Below the pieces are notes generated by a model. It was not told where the DNA came from, did no database searches, and saw only the letters and a program-made list of their open reading frames with translations. A DNA stretch of 64,000 nt from Azoarcus sp. KH32C (lineage in GTDB: Bacteria > Pseudomonadota > Gammaproteobacteria > Burkholderiales > Rhodocyclaceae): positions 930,001-994,000 of the forward strand of contig NC_020516.1 of NCBI RefSeq assembly GCF_000349945.1, read 5' to 3'. Below are positions 37,289-46,231 of this stretch, in pieces (positions within the stretch are counted from its first letter, which is position 1; each line of letters starts with the position of its first letter). Both the position numbers and the translations under genes were made by a program.

Positions 37289-38050
37289 ATGAACGAAGGC
37301 GTGTTGCGGGTGGTGATCGTCGATGACGAGGCGCCGGCGAGGGCGCGCCTGCGCGATCTGCTGGGGGACGTCGCGGCGACCCAGCCGACGGTGCTGGCCG
37401 GCATGGCGGCGAACGGCGTCGAGGCGCTGCGGCTGATCGAGGCCGGCGAGGTCGATGTCGTGTTGGCGGACATCCGGATGCCGGTGATGGACGGGGTCGA
37501 ACTTGCCCGCCACCTGGGACGCCTGGAGCGGCCACCGGCCGTGGTCTTCACGACGGCGTACGACCAGTACGCCGTGCAGGCCTTCGAGTTGGCGGCGGCG
37601 GATTACCTGCTGAAACCGGTGAGGGCCGAGCGACTCGCGGAGGCGCTTGCGCGGGCGCGACGCAGCCTGCGGCCGGCCGATGAGGCCTTGCAGCGCATTG
37701 CACCGGGCGCGCGCCAGCATTTCGGCGTCAGCGAGCGCGGGCGGATCCTGCTCGTGCCGATCGCCGAGGTGTTGTTCCTGCGTGCCGAGCTGAAGTATGT
37801 CACCGCGCACACCGCCGAGCGCGAATACCTGCTCGACGAGTCCCTGGTGCAACTCGAAACCGAATTCGCCGGACGATTCCTGCGCATCCACCGCAACTGC
37901 CTCGTCGCGCGCAGCGCCGTCGTCGGCGTCGAGCGCGCCGGCGAGCAGGAAGGCGAGGCGCACTGGGAGATCTTGCTCGCCAATGATGCCGGGCGCCTGC
38001 CGGTCAGCCGCCGGCAGTGGCCGACGGTGAAGCAGGTGCTCGGAATCTAG
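37289..38050 (+). CDS. algR: LytTR-family response regulator AlgR
   Basis: A 253-residue AlgR-type regulator. The receiver domain (VDDEAPARARLRDLL; phospho-acceptor D61 in LADIRMPVMDG; DYLLKPV) is joined to a LytTR DNA-binding domain (about 150-250; EVLFLRAELKYVTAHT, FLRIHRNCLVARSAV). AlgR controls alginate, twitching and virulence in Pseudomonas. The usual partner kinase AlgZ/FimS, normally between argH and algR, is absent here, and hemC does not follow. It directly precedes a capsule operon. Start 37289 has AGGTGG upstream. Confidence 0.9.
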   Translation: MNEGVLRVVIVDDEAPARARLRDLLGDVAATQPTVLAGMAANGVEALRLIEAGEVDVVLADIRMPVMDGVELARHLGRLERPPAVVFTTAYDQYAVQAFELAAADYLLKPVRAERLAEALARARRSLRPADEALQRIAPGARQHFGVSERGRILLVPIAEVLFLRAELKYVTAHTAEREYLLDESLVQLETEFAGRFLRIHRNCLVARSAVVGVERAGEQEGEAHWEILLANDAGRLPVSRRQWPTVKQVLGI

Positions 38051-38207
38051 GCGGTGGATCGATTCGCGGTCCGGATATGCTCTTCATTTTTAAAGAGATA
38101 TAGGCCGATGTACTTGTCGTTGTAATGTTATTTGCCTTGCGGCATGCGTATGGATTTAGTACTCTTGCAAGTTGAAATGTACAAATTCTTGCAAATAGGG
38201 AGCGAGC
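38051..38207 (+). promoter_or_regulatory. AT-rich leader/promoter region of the capsule export operon
   Basis: This 157-base gap is much AT-richer than its flanks. It contains two copies of CTTGCAA (38164-38170 and 38188-38194) in direct repeat. No clear -35/-10 pair or sigma-54 element could be fixed. GGGAG is the ribosome site of the first gene. Confidence 0.35.
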
Positions 38208-38579
38208 ATGAAAATCGTTTTCAGTGCTGTTCTTGTCGGGTTGATTGGCATCACCAACGCATACGCCCAGGATCAGGCAGGAGCCCAAGCGGCGCAGTCT
38301 GGGGCGGCGTCGGCCAGTTCGGCTGGGTCTGCGGGTTCGGCGGCGGGAACTGAAGCAGCGGCGGGGGCTGAAACGGCCGCAGGGGCTGCGGCGTCGGAAG
38401 CCGCATCGGCCGCCGCCATATCCGGCGAGTTGGCGACCGCCGCTCAAGCGGTCGGACTTGCGGGGCTCTCTACCACGAGCCTCGTGGCCATCGGTGCCGG
38501 TGTCGTCGCGGTTGGCGCGGCTGCCGGCGGCGCTGCGGGCGGAGGCGGCGGCACGACCGGTACGACCGGTACGAGATAA
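38208..38579 (+). CDS. GfcA/YjbE-like small secreted Ala/Gly/Ser-rich protein
   Basis: A 123-residue protein with a signal peptide (MKIVFSAVLVGLIGITNAYA-Q). The mature chain is almost entirely Ala, Gly, Ser, Thr and Glu, with a hydrophobic segment (LSTTSLVAIGAGVVAVGAAA) and a GGGG-TTGTTGTR end. Composition, size and position at the head of a gfc/yjb operon match E. coli GfcA (YmcD) and YjbE, whose exact function is unknown. Low complexity makes homology hard to prove. A strong terminator-like hairpin follows. Confidence 0.75.
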   Translation: MKIVFSAVLVGLIGITNAYAQDQAGAQAAQSGAASASSAGSAGSAAGTEAAAGAETAAGAAASEAASAAAISGELATAAQAVGLAGLSTTSLVAIGAGVVAVGAAAGGAAGGGGGTTGTTGTR

Positions 38580-38603
38580 GCAGCGCCTTCATATTGCTAC
38601 GCC

Positions 38604-38641
38604 AATCACCCGCCGATTTTCAGGGCGGGTGATTTTGTTTC
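38604..38641 (+). terminator. Terminator/attenuator between gfcA-like gene and wza
   Basis: A perfect 11-bp stem (AATCACCCGCC, 9-base loop, GGCGGGTGATT) is followed by TTGTTTC, 24 bases after the first gene. Read-through must feed wza unless wza has its own promoter, so the small protein is probably made in excess. Confidence 0.88.
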
Positions 38642-38667
38642 ACGCATCCCTCCGGTAGTTTCCTTTC

Positions 38668-39777
38668 ATGCTTCGCGTCTCGGTTGTTCTCCCGGCACTT
38701 GTCGCCGGCGTGTTTCTTCACGGCTGTGCGTTTGCTCCTGGCCAGTATCTCGATACCGCGCAGTTTGCCGGCGAGCAGTCTCCCGAGAATGCGCGGGTGG
38801 AGCTGGTGTCCATCACGCCCAAGCTCCTTGCAATACAGGAGGCCGGACGCAAGGCGGACCAAGTGCCTCGCGCCCTGTTGGACTACTCCCCGGATTCGTA
38901 TCGCATCGGATCTAACGATGTTCTGCACATCACCGTGTGGGATCACCCGGAGATGACCGCGCCTTCGGGGCCGCAGCAAACGCTGGAAGCGAATGGCCGG
39001 GTCGTGCGGCCGGATGGAAGTCTGTTCTACCCTTATATTGGCGAAATCAAGGCCGCCGGCCTGACGATAGAGGAATTGCGAGCCACCATTGCGCGGCAGT
39101 TGACGAAGGTCGTCACGAAGCCCCAGGTGGACGTCGCGGTCATCAAGTACGCGAGCCGCAAGGTGGTGCTGTCCGGCGCGTTCAACGACACGACCCAGCA
39201 GCCCATCACGTCGGTGCCGCTCACACTGCTCGAGGCGGTCGGCAAGGCCGGCGTCAAGACGCTCGACGCGGACTTGTCCAGCCTCATCCTGAAGCGTGAT
39301 GGACGCGAATACCGCCTCGATCTCGATGCCCTCAATCGCAACGGCGCGAATCTAGATGGCATTAAGCTGAAAGATGGCGACCAGATCCATCTCGCCTATA
39401 ACGATCGCCGCCGCGTCTATGTCATGGGCGAAGTCGGCCAGCCGCGTGCCCTGCCGTTCAAGACACGCGACCTTAACCTCTCGGACGTCATTGGCAGTGT
39501 TGGTGGCCTGCGCCAGGAAACCGCCGACGGCAAGGCGATCTACGTGATCCGCGGCGTCGAGGATCTCGAGCGCGACACCGCCAAGGTGTTCCAGCTCGAT
39601 GCTAAGTCGCCGGTGGCCTTCGTGCTCGCAGAGCGCTTCATGCTCCAGCCGCAGGACGTCGTGTTTGTCGGGCCCGCCGGGATCACGCGCTGGAACCGCT
39701 TCATCAGCCAGTTGCTGCCGTCTGCCACTCTCCTAAGAACGGGCGTTGGCATCGAAAACGACATTCGCGTCCGCTAA
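38668..39777 (+). CDS. wza: Polysaccharide export outer-membrane lipoprotein Wza (GfcE)
   Basis: A 369-residue polysaccharide export protein. A lipoprotein signal ends at FLHGC (Cys20). The PES domain follows (YRIGSNDVLHITVWDHPEM...GRVVRPDGSLFYPYIGEIKAAGLTIEELRATIA), then SLBB beta-grasp repeats (YVMGEVGQPRALP) and a C-terminal amphipathic helix (NRFISQLLPSATLL). It forms the octameric outer-membrane channel for capsule. In E. coli gfc operons wza comes after gfcD; here it is second. Confidence 0.95.
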   Translation: MLRVSVVLPALVAGVFLHGCAFAPGQYLDTAQFAGEQSPENARVELVSITPKLLAIQEAGRKADQVPRALLDYSPDSYRIGSNDVLHITVWDHPEMTAPSGPQQTLEANGRVVRPDGSLFYPYIGEIKAAGLTIEELRATIARQLTKVVTKPQVDVAVIKYASRKVVLSGAFNDTTQQPITSVPLTLLEAVGKAGVKTLDADLSSLILKRDGREYRLDLDALNRNGANLDGIKLKDGDQIHLAYNDRRRVYVMGEVGQPRALPFKTRDLNLSDVIGSVGGLRQETADGKAIYVIRGVEDLERDTAKVFQLDAKSPVAFVLAERFMLQPQDVVFVGPAGITRWNRFISQLLPSATLLRTGVGIENDIRVR

Positions 39778-39791
39778 TCGGCTTCGGCATC

Positions 39792-40469
39792 TTGGTTCCC
39801 TATCGTGTTCCGGTTGCGGCGTTGTTTGCCGCAGGCGCGCTGAGCGCCTGCTCGCCGCTCATGCGTGGCGCAGTCGACACGTTTCGTGCGAGTGTCGCGT
39901 CCCCGCCGGAACTCAACGTGAAACGCGACGACGTCATGGCACGTCCGCGTTATCAGCTCCGGCTCGATAGCCCCTTCGGTGCGGCAGTGATGGTCCTCGG
40001 GCGAGTCACCGGATCTGAAGAGTACTGGGTAACGTCGAGCCGGCAGGTGTTCGTCATCGAGCACGGTCTCATTCGGCGTAGCGCTGGTTTTCCCGAGAAT
40101 CTGGAAGGGACGCGCTTCATCGCCGAATCCGGGCAGTCACCCGATCCTTTTGTGGCTGGTCTGCATCGTATCGGAACCGACACCTACAGCACCCGCGAAG
40201 TCGATTGGATGCCCGGCTATCGCTACGGGGTGCGCATCCGCTCGCGTTTTCAACGCGTCGGCATCGAGGAGCATGAAATTCTCGGCGAGCGGCGAAGCTT
40301 GCTCCATATCGACGAGCATCTAAGGGGTGAGGGCACCGGCTTCGAGGCGACCAACCGCTACTGGGTCGATCCGCAGGATGGTTTCGTCTTCATCAGCGAG
40401 CAATCGCTGTTTCCGGGCCTCAGCGTCCGGCTTACCCAGTTGCGCCCCCGCCGGGAGGCGTCGCGATGA
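39792..40469 (+). CDS. gfcB: GfcB/YjbF family lipoprotein
   Basis: A 225-residue lipoprotein with lipobox LSAC (Cys20) and the YjbF/GfcB pattern: RPRYQLRLDSPFGAAVMVLGR, an SREVFVIEHGLI-like stretch (SSRQVFVIEHGLIRRSAGFP) and FEATNRYWVDPQDGFVFISEQ. The family is needed for group 4 capsule or Yjb polysaccharide, probably at the outer membrane. No ATG fits; TTG at 39792 is the likely start. It ends in an ATGA overlap with gfcC. Confidence 0.85.
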   Translation: MVPYRVPVAALFAAGALSACSPLMRGAVDTFRASVASPPELNVKRDDVMARPRYQLRLDSPFGAAVMVLGRVTGSEEYWVTSSRQVFVIEHGLIRRSAGFPENLEGTRFIAESGQSPDPFVAGLHRIGTDTYSTREVDWMPGYRYGVRIRSRFQRVGIEEHEILGERRSLLHIDEHLRGEGTGFEATNRYWVDPQDGFVFISEQSLFPGLSVRLTQLRPRREASR

Positions 40470-41248
40470 TGCGTACGATCCAGCAACTTTTCTTCGTGTT
40501 GGTGATGCTGGTCGGGGGAGGTGCCTCGGCGCAGGTCGCGGTGGCCGTGGAGGGCAGGGTCGCGCATCCGGGAGTGCTGGCACTGACGGGGCAGGCGAGG
40601 CTACTGGACGCGCTGCGTGCGGCGGATGTGCAGCCGGATGCCTATCTGCTCGGCGCGGCGTGGCTCCATCGGGATGCGATCGCCGCGCAGCGCGAACTCA
40701 AGGTCGGCCTGCTGTTCGATCTGGCGGTGGTGGAGCAGGCCGCGCGTCTCGAAGGCAAGGCCGACCTCGGTGAGCTCGCCGGGCGTCTGGCCGACCGAGT
40801 GCGTGCCCAGCCGGTCACCGGGCGCCGGACCGACACGCTCGATCCGGTGCGGGTCGAACTCGAGGCGCGCAGCAATCGCCGACTCGGCGACGGCGATCGA
40901 CTCGTCTTTCCCTCCCGTCCAGTCGACGTGACCGTCACCGGCGCGGTGCAGGCCGACTGCGTGTTGCCCTTCGTCGGCCTGCGCTCGGCCACGCAATATC
41001 GTTCCGACTGTCCGCTGCATCCTCACGCCGACCCGGACTGGCTCTACATCGTCCAGCCGGACGGGCAGGTCCTGCGGCGCGGCGTGGCGCTGTGGAACCA
41101 GGATCGCGACCAGGCGCTCGCACCCGGGGCGCGTCTCGTCGTGCCGTTGAGCGGAAAGGCGCTCCGCGGCCGTGCTGAAGGTCTGAACGAGGAGCTTGCC
41201 GGTTTTCTTGCTACGCAGCCGGTTCCTTCAGCGGAGAGCGCGCGATGA
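40466..41248 (+). CDS. gfcC: GfcC/YjbG family periplasmic capsule protein
   Basis: A 260-residue protein with a signal peptide (cleaved near GASA-Q, residue 22). Beta-grasp/SLBB-like domains follow (VAVEGRVAHPGVLALTG; ALRAADVQPDAYLLGAAWLHR). GfcC of E. coli has two ubiquitin-like folds related to Wza domains and is periplasmic. It overlaps gfcB and gfcD by four bases on each side, indicating a fixed ratio of products. Confidence 0.85.
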   Translation: MMRTIQQLFFVLVMLVGGGASAQVAVAVEGRVAHPGVLALTGQARLLDALRAADVQPDAYLLGAAWLHRDAIAAQRELKVGLLFDLAVVEQAARLEGKADLGELAGRLADRVRAQPVTGRRTDTLDPVRVELEARSNRRLGDGDRLVFPSRPVDVTVTGAVQADCVLPFVGLRSATQYRSDCPLHPHADPDWLYIVQPDGQVLRRGVALWNQDRDQALAPGARLVVPLSGKALRGRAEGLNEELAGFLATQPVPSAESAR

Positions 41249-43398
41249 CGCGCTCGCCGCTCGCCGTCGCCCTGGCCCTCGCCGGTGCATTCGCCGGTGC
41301 ATGCGCCGGAAGCGCCGGCGCGCGTGCCGGAGACGCGCTTCCGGCGGGCCCGATGCCGGTAACCGGCGATTTCGGCGGCATCGGCCTGCTGCAGATGCCA
41401 TCGGCGCGCATGGCCGAGGCGGGTGAACTCGCCGTGTTCTACAGTCGCGTCTCGCCGTATGGCCGATTCGGTTTCACGCTGCAGCCCTTCGATTGGCTGG
41501 AAGGCACCTTCCGTTACGCCAGCATCTACAACCGCCGCTATGGTCCGGACGCGCTTAGCGGCAACCAGAGCTTCAAGGACAAGGCCTTCGACCTCAAGCT
41601 GCGCCTGCTCCAGGAGGATGCGTTGTGGCCTCAGGTCTCGGTCGGCGGACGGGACATTGCCGGAACGGGCCTCTTCTCCGGCGAATATGTGGCCGCGAGC
41701 AAGCGTTTCGGGGACCTCGACCTCAGTTTGGGCATGGGCTGGGGCTACGTCGGCAACGCGGGCCGTGTCGACAATCCCCTGAGCTGGATCGACAAGCGTT
41801 TCGATGTCCGCCACGATGGTACGCAAGGCGGGCAGGGCGGCGAATTCAACGCCCGCAGCTGGTTCCGCGGCCGTGCATCGTTGTTCGGTGGCGTGCAGTG
41901 GCAGACGCCTGTCCCCGGCCTACAACTGATGCTCGAATACGACGGGAACGACTACCGCAACGAGCCTCTGCACAACCGTCAGGAGCAGGCGTCGCCGTTC
42001 AACGTCGGCGCTATCTACCGGCTGTCGGACTGGATCGATGTCCGTGCAGGCTGGGAACGCGGCAATACCGCGATGATCGGCATCGTCATCCATTCCAATC
42101 TGAGCCGGCGCAGCGCGCCGACCAAGCTCATGGATCCGCCGGCGCCGCCATTGCGCAAGACGCCGCCGCCGAGCCCGGCGTCCGAGGCCGGCCAGGACTG
42201 GTCGCAGGTCGCCCGCACGCTCGAAGACAACGCCGGCTATCGCGTCAGCCGGATCGCGCGGCGCGAGCGCGAGATCGTAGTCGAAGGCGAGCAGACGCGC
42301 TATTTCCACGCATCGAAGGCGATCGGTCGGGCCGCGCGCATTCTCGACGCAAACGCCGCAGGCGATGTCGACTGGCTCACCGTCGTCGACACGCGCTACG
42401 GCATGCCACTGACCGAAACGAGCATCAAGCGCGACCGCTTCCGCGACGCCGCAGGGCAGGATGGCGATGCCGAGGCGCTCGAAGATCTGCGGCGCACCGT
42501 CGAACGCATCGCTCCGTCGCCGCACGTGGACCGCGAGCTTCATCGCGCCAGCGCGTCGCCGCTCACCTACGGTGCCAGCGTCGGCTACCGCCAGAACCTG
42601 GGCGGGCCAGACAATTTCATCCTGTACCAGTTCAATGCCAACTTCGACGCCGAATACCGGCTGAGCCCCGGCACCTGGGTGGCCGGGCGGATCAGCGCCA
42701 ACCTGCTGAACAACTTCGACAGCTTCGATTACACCGCGCCCAGCGGGCTGCCGCGCGTGAGGACCAATCTGCGCGAGTACTGGACACGCTCGGACGTCAT
42801 CCTGCCGTATCTGCAGCTCGGCCACGCGCGCCGGCTCGACCAGGATCTATACGGGATGATGTATGGCGGCTTGCTCGAATCGATGTTCGCGGGTGTCGGC
42901 GGCGAGCTGCTGTACCGGCCGATGAACGAGCGCTGGGCGCTCGGTGTCGACGTCAATGCGGTGAAGCAGCGCGGGTTCGAGCAGGACTTCAGCCTGCGCG
43001 ACTACAGGACCGTAACTGGCCATGTCACTGGTTACTACCGCGGCGTCCACGACGTATTGGCCAAGGTCAGCGCGGGGCGGTACCTCGCTGGCGACTACGG
43101 CGTGACGCTGGACCTGTCGCGCGAATTCTCCAATGGCGTGCGCTTCGGCGCCTGGGCGACCGTCACCGACGCGTCCAAGAAGGCCTTCGGCGAAGGCAGC
43201 TTCGACAAAGGCATCTACATCTCGATCCCCTTCGACGAACTCATGACCACATCGACGATGCGTCGCGCCGATCTCGCCTTCGCTCCGCTCACGCGCGACG
43301 GTGGCGCGCGTCTCGACCGCGCCTTCCCGCTGTTCGAGCTCACCGAAGGCCGCAATCTCGACCTGTTCCATCAAAATTTCAGCAAGATCATCGAGTGA
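41245..43398 (+). CDS. gfcD: GfcD/YjbH family outer-membrane beta-barrel protein
   Basis: A 717-residue YjbH-domain protein with a signal peptide (ALALAGAFAGACAGSAGARA). The family start is GDFGGIGLLQMPSARMAEAGELAVFYSRVSPY. Many alternating beta-strand segments and a second barrel-like half (FDAEYRLSPGTWVAGRISANLLNNFD...GVRFGAWATVTDASKKAFGEGSFDKGIYISIPFD) follow. It is predicted to form one or two outer-membrane barrels assisting capsule secretion. It overlaps gfcC (ATGA) and the phosphatase gene (TGATG). Confidence 0.9.
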   Translation: MTRSPLAVALALAGAFAGACAGSAGARAGDALPAGPMPVTGDFGGIGLLQMPSARMAEAGELAVFYSRVSPYGRFGFTLQPFDWLEGTFRYASIYNRRYGPDALSGNQSFKDKAFDLKLRLLQEDALWPQVSVGGRDIAGTGLFSGEYVAASKRFGDLDLSLGMGWGYVGNAGRVDNPLSWIDKRFDVRHDGTQGGQGGEFNARSWFRGRASLFGGVQWQTPVPGLQLMLEYDGNDYRNEPLHNRQEQASPFNVGAIYRLSDWIDVRAGWERGNTAMIGIVIHSNLSRRSAPTKLMDPPAPPLRKTPPPSPASEAGQDWSQVARTLEDNAGYRVSRIARREREIVVEGEQTRYFHASKAIGRAARILDANAAGDVDWLTVVDTRYGMPLTETSIKRDRFRDAAGQDGDAEALEDLRRTVERIAPSPHVDRELHRASASPLTYGASVGYRQNLGGPDNFILYQFNANFDAEYRLSPGTWVAGRISANLLNNFDSFDYTAPSGLPRVRTNLREYWTRSDVILPYLQLGHARRLDQDLYGMMYGGLLESMFAGVGGELLYRPMNERWALGVDVNAVKQRGFEQDFSLRDYRTVTGHVTGYYRGVHDVLAKVSAGRYLAGDYGVTLDLSREFSNGVRFGAWATVTDASKKAFGEGSFDKGIYISIPFDELMTTSTMRRADLAFAPLTRDGGARLDRAFPLFELTEGRNLDLFHQNFSKIIE

Positions 43399-43865
43399 TG
43401 CCGAACGAGCCTTTCTTCAAACGCATCCTGGTCGTCTGTGTCGGCAACATCTGCCGCAGTCCGACCGCCGAGCACATCCTCCGCCAAGCGCTTGAAGGCA
43501 GCGGCTGCACGGTCGAATCGGCTGGGCTGGCAGCGCTCGTCGGCAAACCGATCGACCCCACCGCGCTCGAAATCCTGACCGGGAAGGAGCAGTCGCCCGC
43601 GCCGCACGCCGCACGTCAGGTTACCCCGGCGATGCTCGCGCAGGCCGATCTGATCCTGGTCATGGAAAAGCGCCACCTGCAGGATATTGTCGGCGCTGTG
43701 CCGCAGGTTCGCGGCAAGACCTTTCTGCTCGGAAAGTGGCTCGGCGATGCAGAAATCCCCGACCCCTTCCGCAAGGATCGCGACGCCTTCGAGCACGCCT
43801 ATGTCCTCATCGATCAGAGCGTGACCGCCTGGGCCCGCAAGATATGCCCGACCGTCAGCGCCTGA
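43398..43865 (+). CDS. wzb: Low-molecular-weight protein-tyrosine phosphatase Wzb/Etp
   Basis: A 155-residue LMW-PTP with the P-loop C14-x5-R20 (CVGNICRS) and the general-acid DP motif (IPDPFRKD). It dephosphorylates the tyrosine tail of the Wzc kinase encoded 23 bases downstream; cycling of that tail is required for capsule polymerisation. The start shares bases with the gfcD stop (TGATG). Confidence 0.94.
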   Translation: MPNEPFFKRILVVCVGNICRSPTAEHILRQALEGSGCTVESAGLAALVGKPIDPTALEILTGKEQSPAPHAARQVTPAMLAQADLILVMEKRHLQDIVGAVPQVRGKTFLLGKWLGDAEIPDPFRKDRDAFEHAYVLIDQSVTAWARKICPTVSA

Positions 43866-43888
43866 CCGCCCTCCTATACCGAAACTTC

Positions 43889-46129
43889 ATGAAGCCCGCA
43901 CCCATGCCGCAGCAACAGAAACTGGCACCTCAGATTGCCGAAGACGATGACGAGATCGACCTGCTCCGCCTTTTCGGCACGCTCGTCGATCACAAGTGGC
44001 TGATCGGCGGTGTCACCGCGGCCTTCTGCGTCGCCGGCATCGCCTATAGCACCCTCGCGACGCCGATCTACCGCGCCGACGCGATGGTCCAGGTAGAGAA
44101 GAAGGCGGCCGGCATTCCCGGCCTGTCCGATGTCGGCGAAATGCTCGGCAAGGAGTCGAAGGCCCTCACGGAAATCGAACTCATCAAGTCGCGTTCCGTT
44201 ATCGGCAAGGCCGTCGATAACCTCAGGCTCGACGTCATCGCGCAACCGGTACGGCTGCCGCTGCTCGGAAAGTGGTTCGCGCGCCGCTTCAAGCCTTCCG
44301 CGGCGGGGGAAGTGTCCGAGGCCCGCTTCGGCCTGAGCAGCTATGCGTGGGGAGGAGAGCGGATCGAACTGTTCCGCTTCGACCTCCCGTCCTACCTGAT
44401 CGATCGCGATCTGGAACTCACCGTCGGCGAGGATGGCCGCTACGCCGTCGTCGACGACGACGGTGCGCCGCTTCTCGAAGGGCGGGTCGGGGATGAAGTG
44501 CAGTCCGGTGAAATCCGCATACTCGTCAGCGATCTCGCCGCGCGCCCCGGGACACGCTTCCGGCTGCGTCGCGCGGACCGCATCAAGACCGTGAGTGATT
44601 ACCAGAAAAACGTTGAGGTCAGCGAGCGCGGCAAGGATACCGGCATCATCGCTCTGGCGCTCGAAGACAGCGATCCGCGCCGTGCCGCCGAGGTCCTGGA
44701 CGAAATCAGCAAGCAGTTCGTGCGCCAGAACGTCGAGCGCATGTCAGCCGAGGCAGCGAGCAGCCTCGAGTTCCTCCGTGGCCAGTTGCCGCAGGTGCGC
44801 AAGGAGCTGGAAAAGGCCGAGTCCGCGCTCAATGCCTATCAGACCCGCTCGCGCACCGTCGACATCAGCATGGAAGCGCAGGCCGTGCTCAACCAGACCG
44901 TTGCGCTCGAAACGCAGATCTCGACCCTGCGGATGCAGCAGGCGGAGATGGACCGCAAGCTCACGCCCGAGCATCCGCGCTACCAGGCCCTGGTCAGCCA
45001 ACTCGCCGAGCTCACGCGCCAAAAGGCCGCGCTCACAGGCAAGATCCAGAACCTGCCTGAAACCCAGCAGGAGGTGTTGCGCCTCGCGCGCGACGTCAAG
45101 GTCAGCACTGAAATCTACACTCTGCTGCTCAACAAGACACAGGAGCTCGACGTCGTTCGCGCGGGAACGGTCGGCAATGCACGAGTCATCGATTCCGCCG
45201 TCACATTGGCCGAGGCGGTCAAACCGAAGAAGGCCCTGATCGTGCTGGTTGCGACGCTGCTCGGCGCCATCAGCGGCACTGGCTTCGTGCTCGTGCGCCG
45301 TGCCCTCAACCCCGGTCTCGAAAGCCCCGAGGCCATCGAGCAACTCGGCCTTCCGGTGTATGCCGCGGTTCCCTTCAGCGAGCAGCAGAGGATCATTCTG
45401 CAGCACAGCCGACGCAGTGCCCCGGGGCGCCCGGCGGATATGTCGCTGCTCGCCGTCAGGCATCCGCATGACCTGGCCGTGGAATCGCTTCGCAGCCTGC
45501 GCACCAGCCTGCATTTCGCGATGCTCGAGGCAAATAACAACCGCCTCATGATTTCCGGTCCCAGTCCGGCGGTCGGCAAGTCCTTCATCTCCGCCAACCT
45601 CGCCGCGATCGTCGCCCAGGCCGGCCAGCGCGTGCTGCTCGTCGATGCGGACATGCGCAAGGGCCACCTGCACAAGCTGCTCGGCACCGACGCCGAGAAC
45701 GGCCTGTCCGACCTCCTTGTCCGGCGCTGCGACCTCGCGACGGCAATCCGCGACTCGGCCGTCGAGAATCTTTCCTTCATCCCGCGCGGCCAGATCCCGC
45801 CGAACCCGTCGGAACTACTGATGCACGCGAACTTCACCGCCTTCCTCGACGAAGTCGGCAAGCAGTTCGACCTCGTCATTGTCGACACGCCGCCGCTGCT
45901 CGCAGTCACCGATGCCGCGGTCGTAGGACGCCACGCCGGCACCAGCCTCATCGTCACCCGCTTCGGCATGAACCCTGCACGCGAGATCGAACTGACGCTG
46001 CGGCGTTTCGCGCAGAACGGCATCGAGATCAAGGGCGCCATCTTCAACGGCGTCGAGAAGCGTGCGTCGGCCTACGGTTACGGTAGTTACCGTTACTACC
46101 AGTACGAATACAAGTCCGAGAAGGCGTGA
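43889..46129 (+). CDS. wzc: Capsule tyrosine autokinase / chain-length regulator Wzc (Etk)
   Basis: A 746-residue polysaccharide co-polymerase with BY-kinase. The Wzz domain starts at IDLLRLFGTLVDHKWLIGG (first helix). A long periplasmic coiled region and a second helix (ALIVLVATLLGAISGTGFVLV) follow. The cytosolic kinase has Walker A SGPSPAVGKSF (about 554-564), Walker A' VLLVDADMRKG and Walker B LVIVDTPPLL. The C-terminal tail is a tyrosine cluster (YGYGSYRYYQYEY), the autophosphorylation site. It controls chain length and gates Wza. Last gene of the export operon. Confidence 0.96.
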   Translation: MKPAPMPQQQKLAPQIAEDDDEIDLLRLFGTLVDHKWLIGGVTAAFCVAGIAYSTLATPIYRADAMVQVEKKAAGIPGLSDVGEMLGKESKALTEIELIKSRSVIGKAVDNLRLDVIAQPVRLPLLGKWFARRFKPSAAGEVSEARFGLSSYAWGGERIELFRFDLPSYLIDRDLELTVGEDGRYAVVDDDGAPLLEGRVGDEVQSGEIRILVSDLAARPGTRFRLRRADRIKTVSDYQKNVEVSERGKDTGIIALALEDSDPRRAAEVLDEISKQFVRQNVERMSAEAASSLEFLRGQLPQVRKELEKAESALNAYQTRSRTVDISMEAQAVLNQTVALETQISTLRMQQAEMDRKLTPEHPRYQALVSQLAELTRQKAALTGKIQNLPETQQEVLRLARDVKVSTEIYTLLLNKTQELDVVRAGTVGNARVIDSAVTLAEAVKPKKALIVLVATLLGAISGTGFVLVRRALNPGLESPEAIEQLGLPVYAAVPFSEQQRIILQHSRRSAPGRPADMSLLAVRHPHDLAVESLRSLRTSLHFAMLEANNNRLMISGPSPAVGKSFISANLAAIVAQAGQRVLLVDADMRKGHLHKLLGTDAENGLSDLLVRRCDLATAIRDSAVENLSFIPRGQIPPNPSELLMHANFTAFLDEVGKQFDLVIVDTPPLLAVTDAAVVGRHAGTSLIVTRFGMNPAREIELTLRRFAQNGIEIKGAIFNGVEKRASAYGYGSYRYYQYEYKSEKA

Positions 46130-46231
46130 GGAACCGAGGTTCTCGGTGACGGAGTGGGGGAGGTGCTGCTGCCGTTGGTCACGCGTGCGGTGATGCGGAC
46201 GACGATTGAGTGCTTGGCGCGATGGTGGTAC

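Noticed and set aside
38231..38245. FNR-like TTGATTGGCATCA
   Set aside because: It lies inside the GfcA-like signal-peptide coding region and its second half is incomplete.
39746..39970. Small overlapping frame starting with ATG across the wza-gfcB junction
   Set aside because: It overlaps the lipoprotein frame of gfcB, which has a clear lipobox and family pattern despite a TTG start.
46154..46231. Short plus-strand stretch reading LARWWYSTKRPHN, reminiscent of a transposase end
   Set aside because: Too short and without any catalytic motif or inverted repeats; not reported as an IS remnant.
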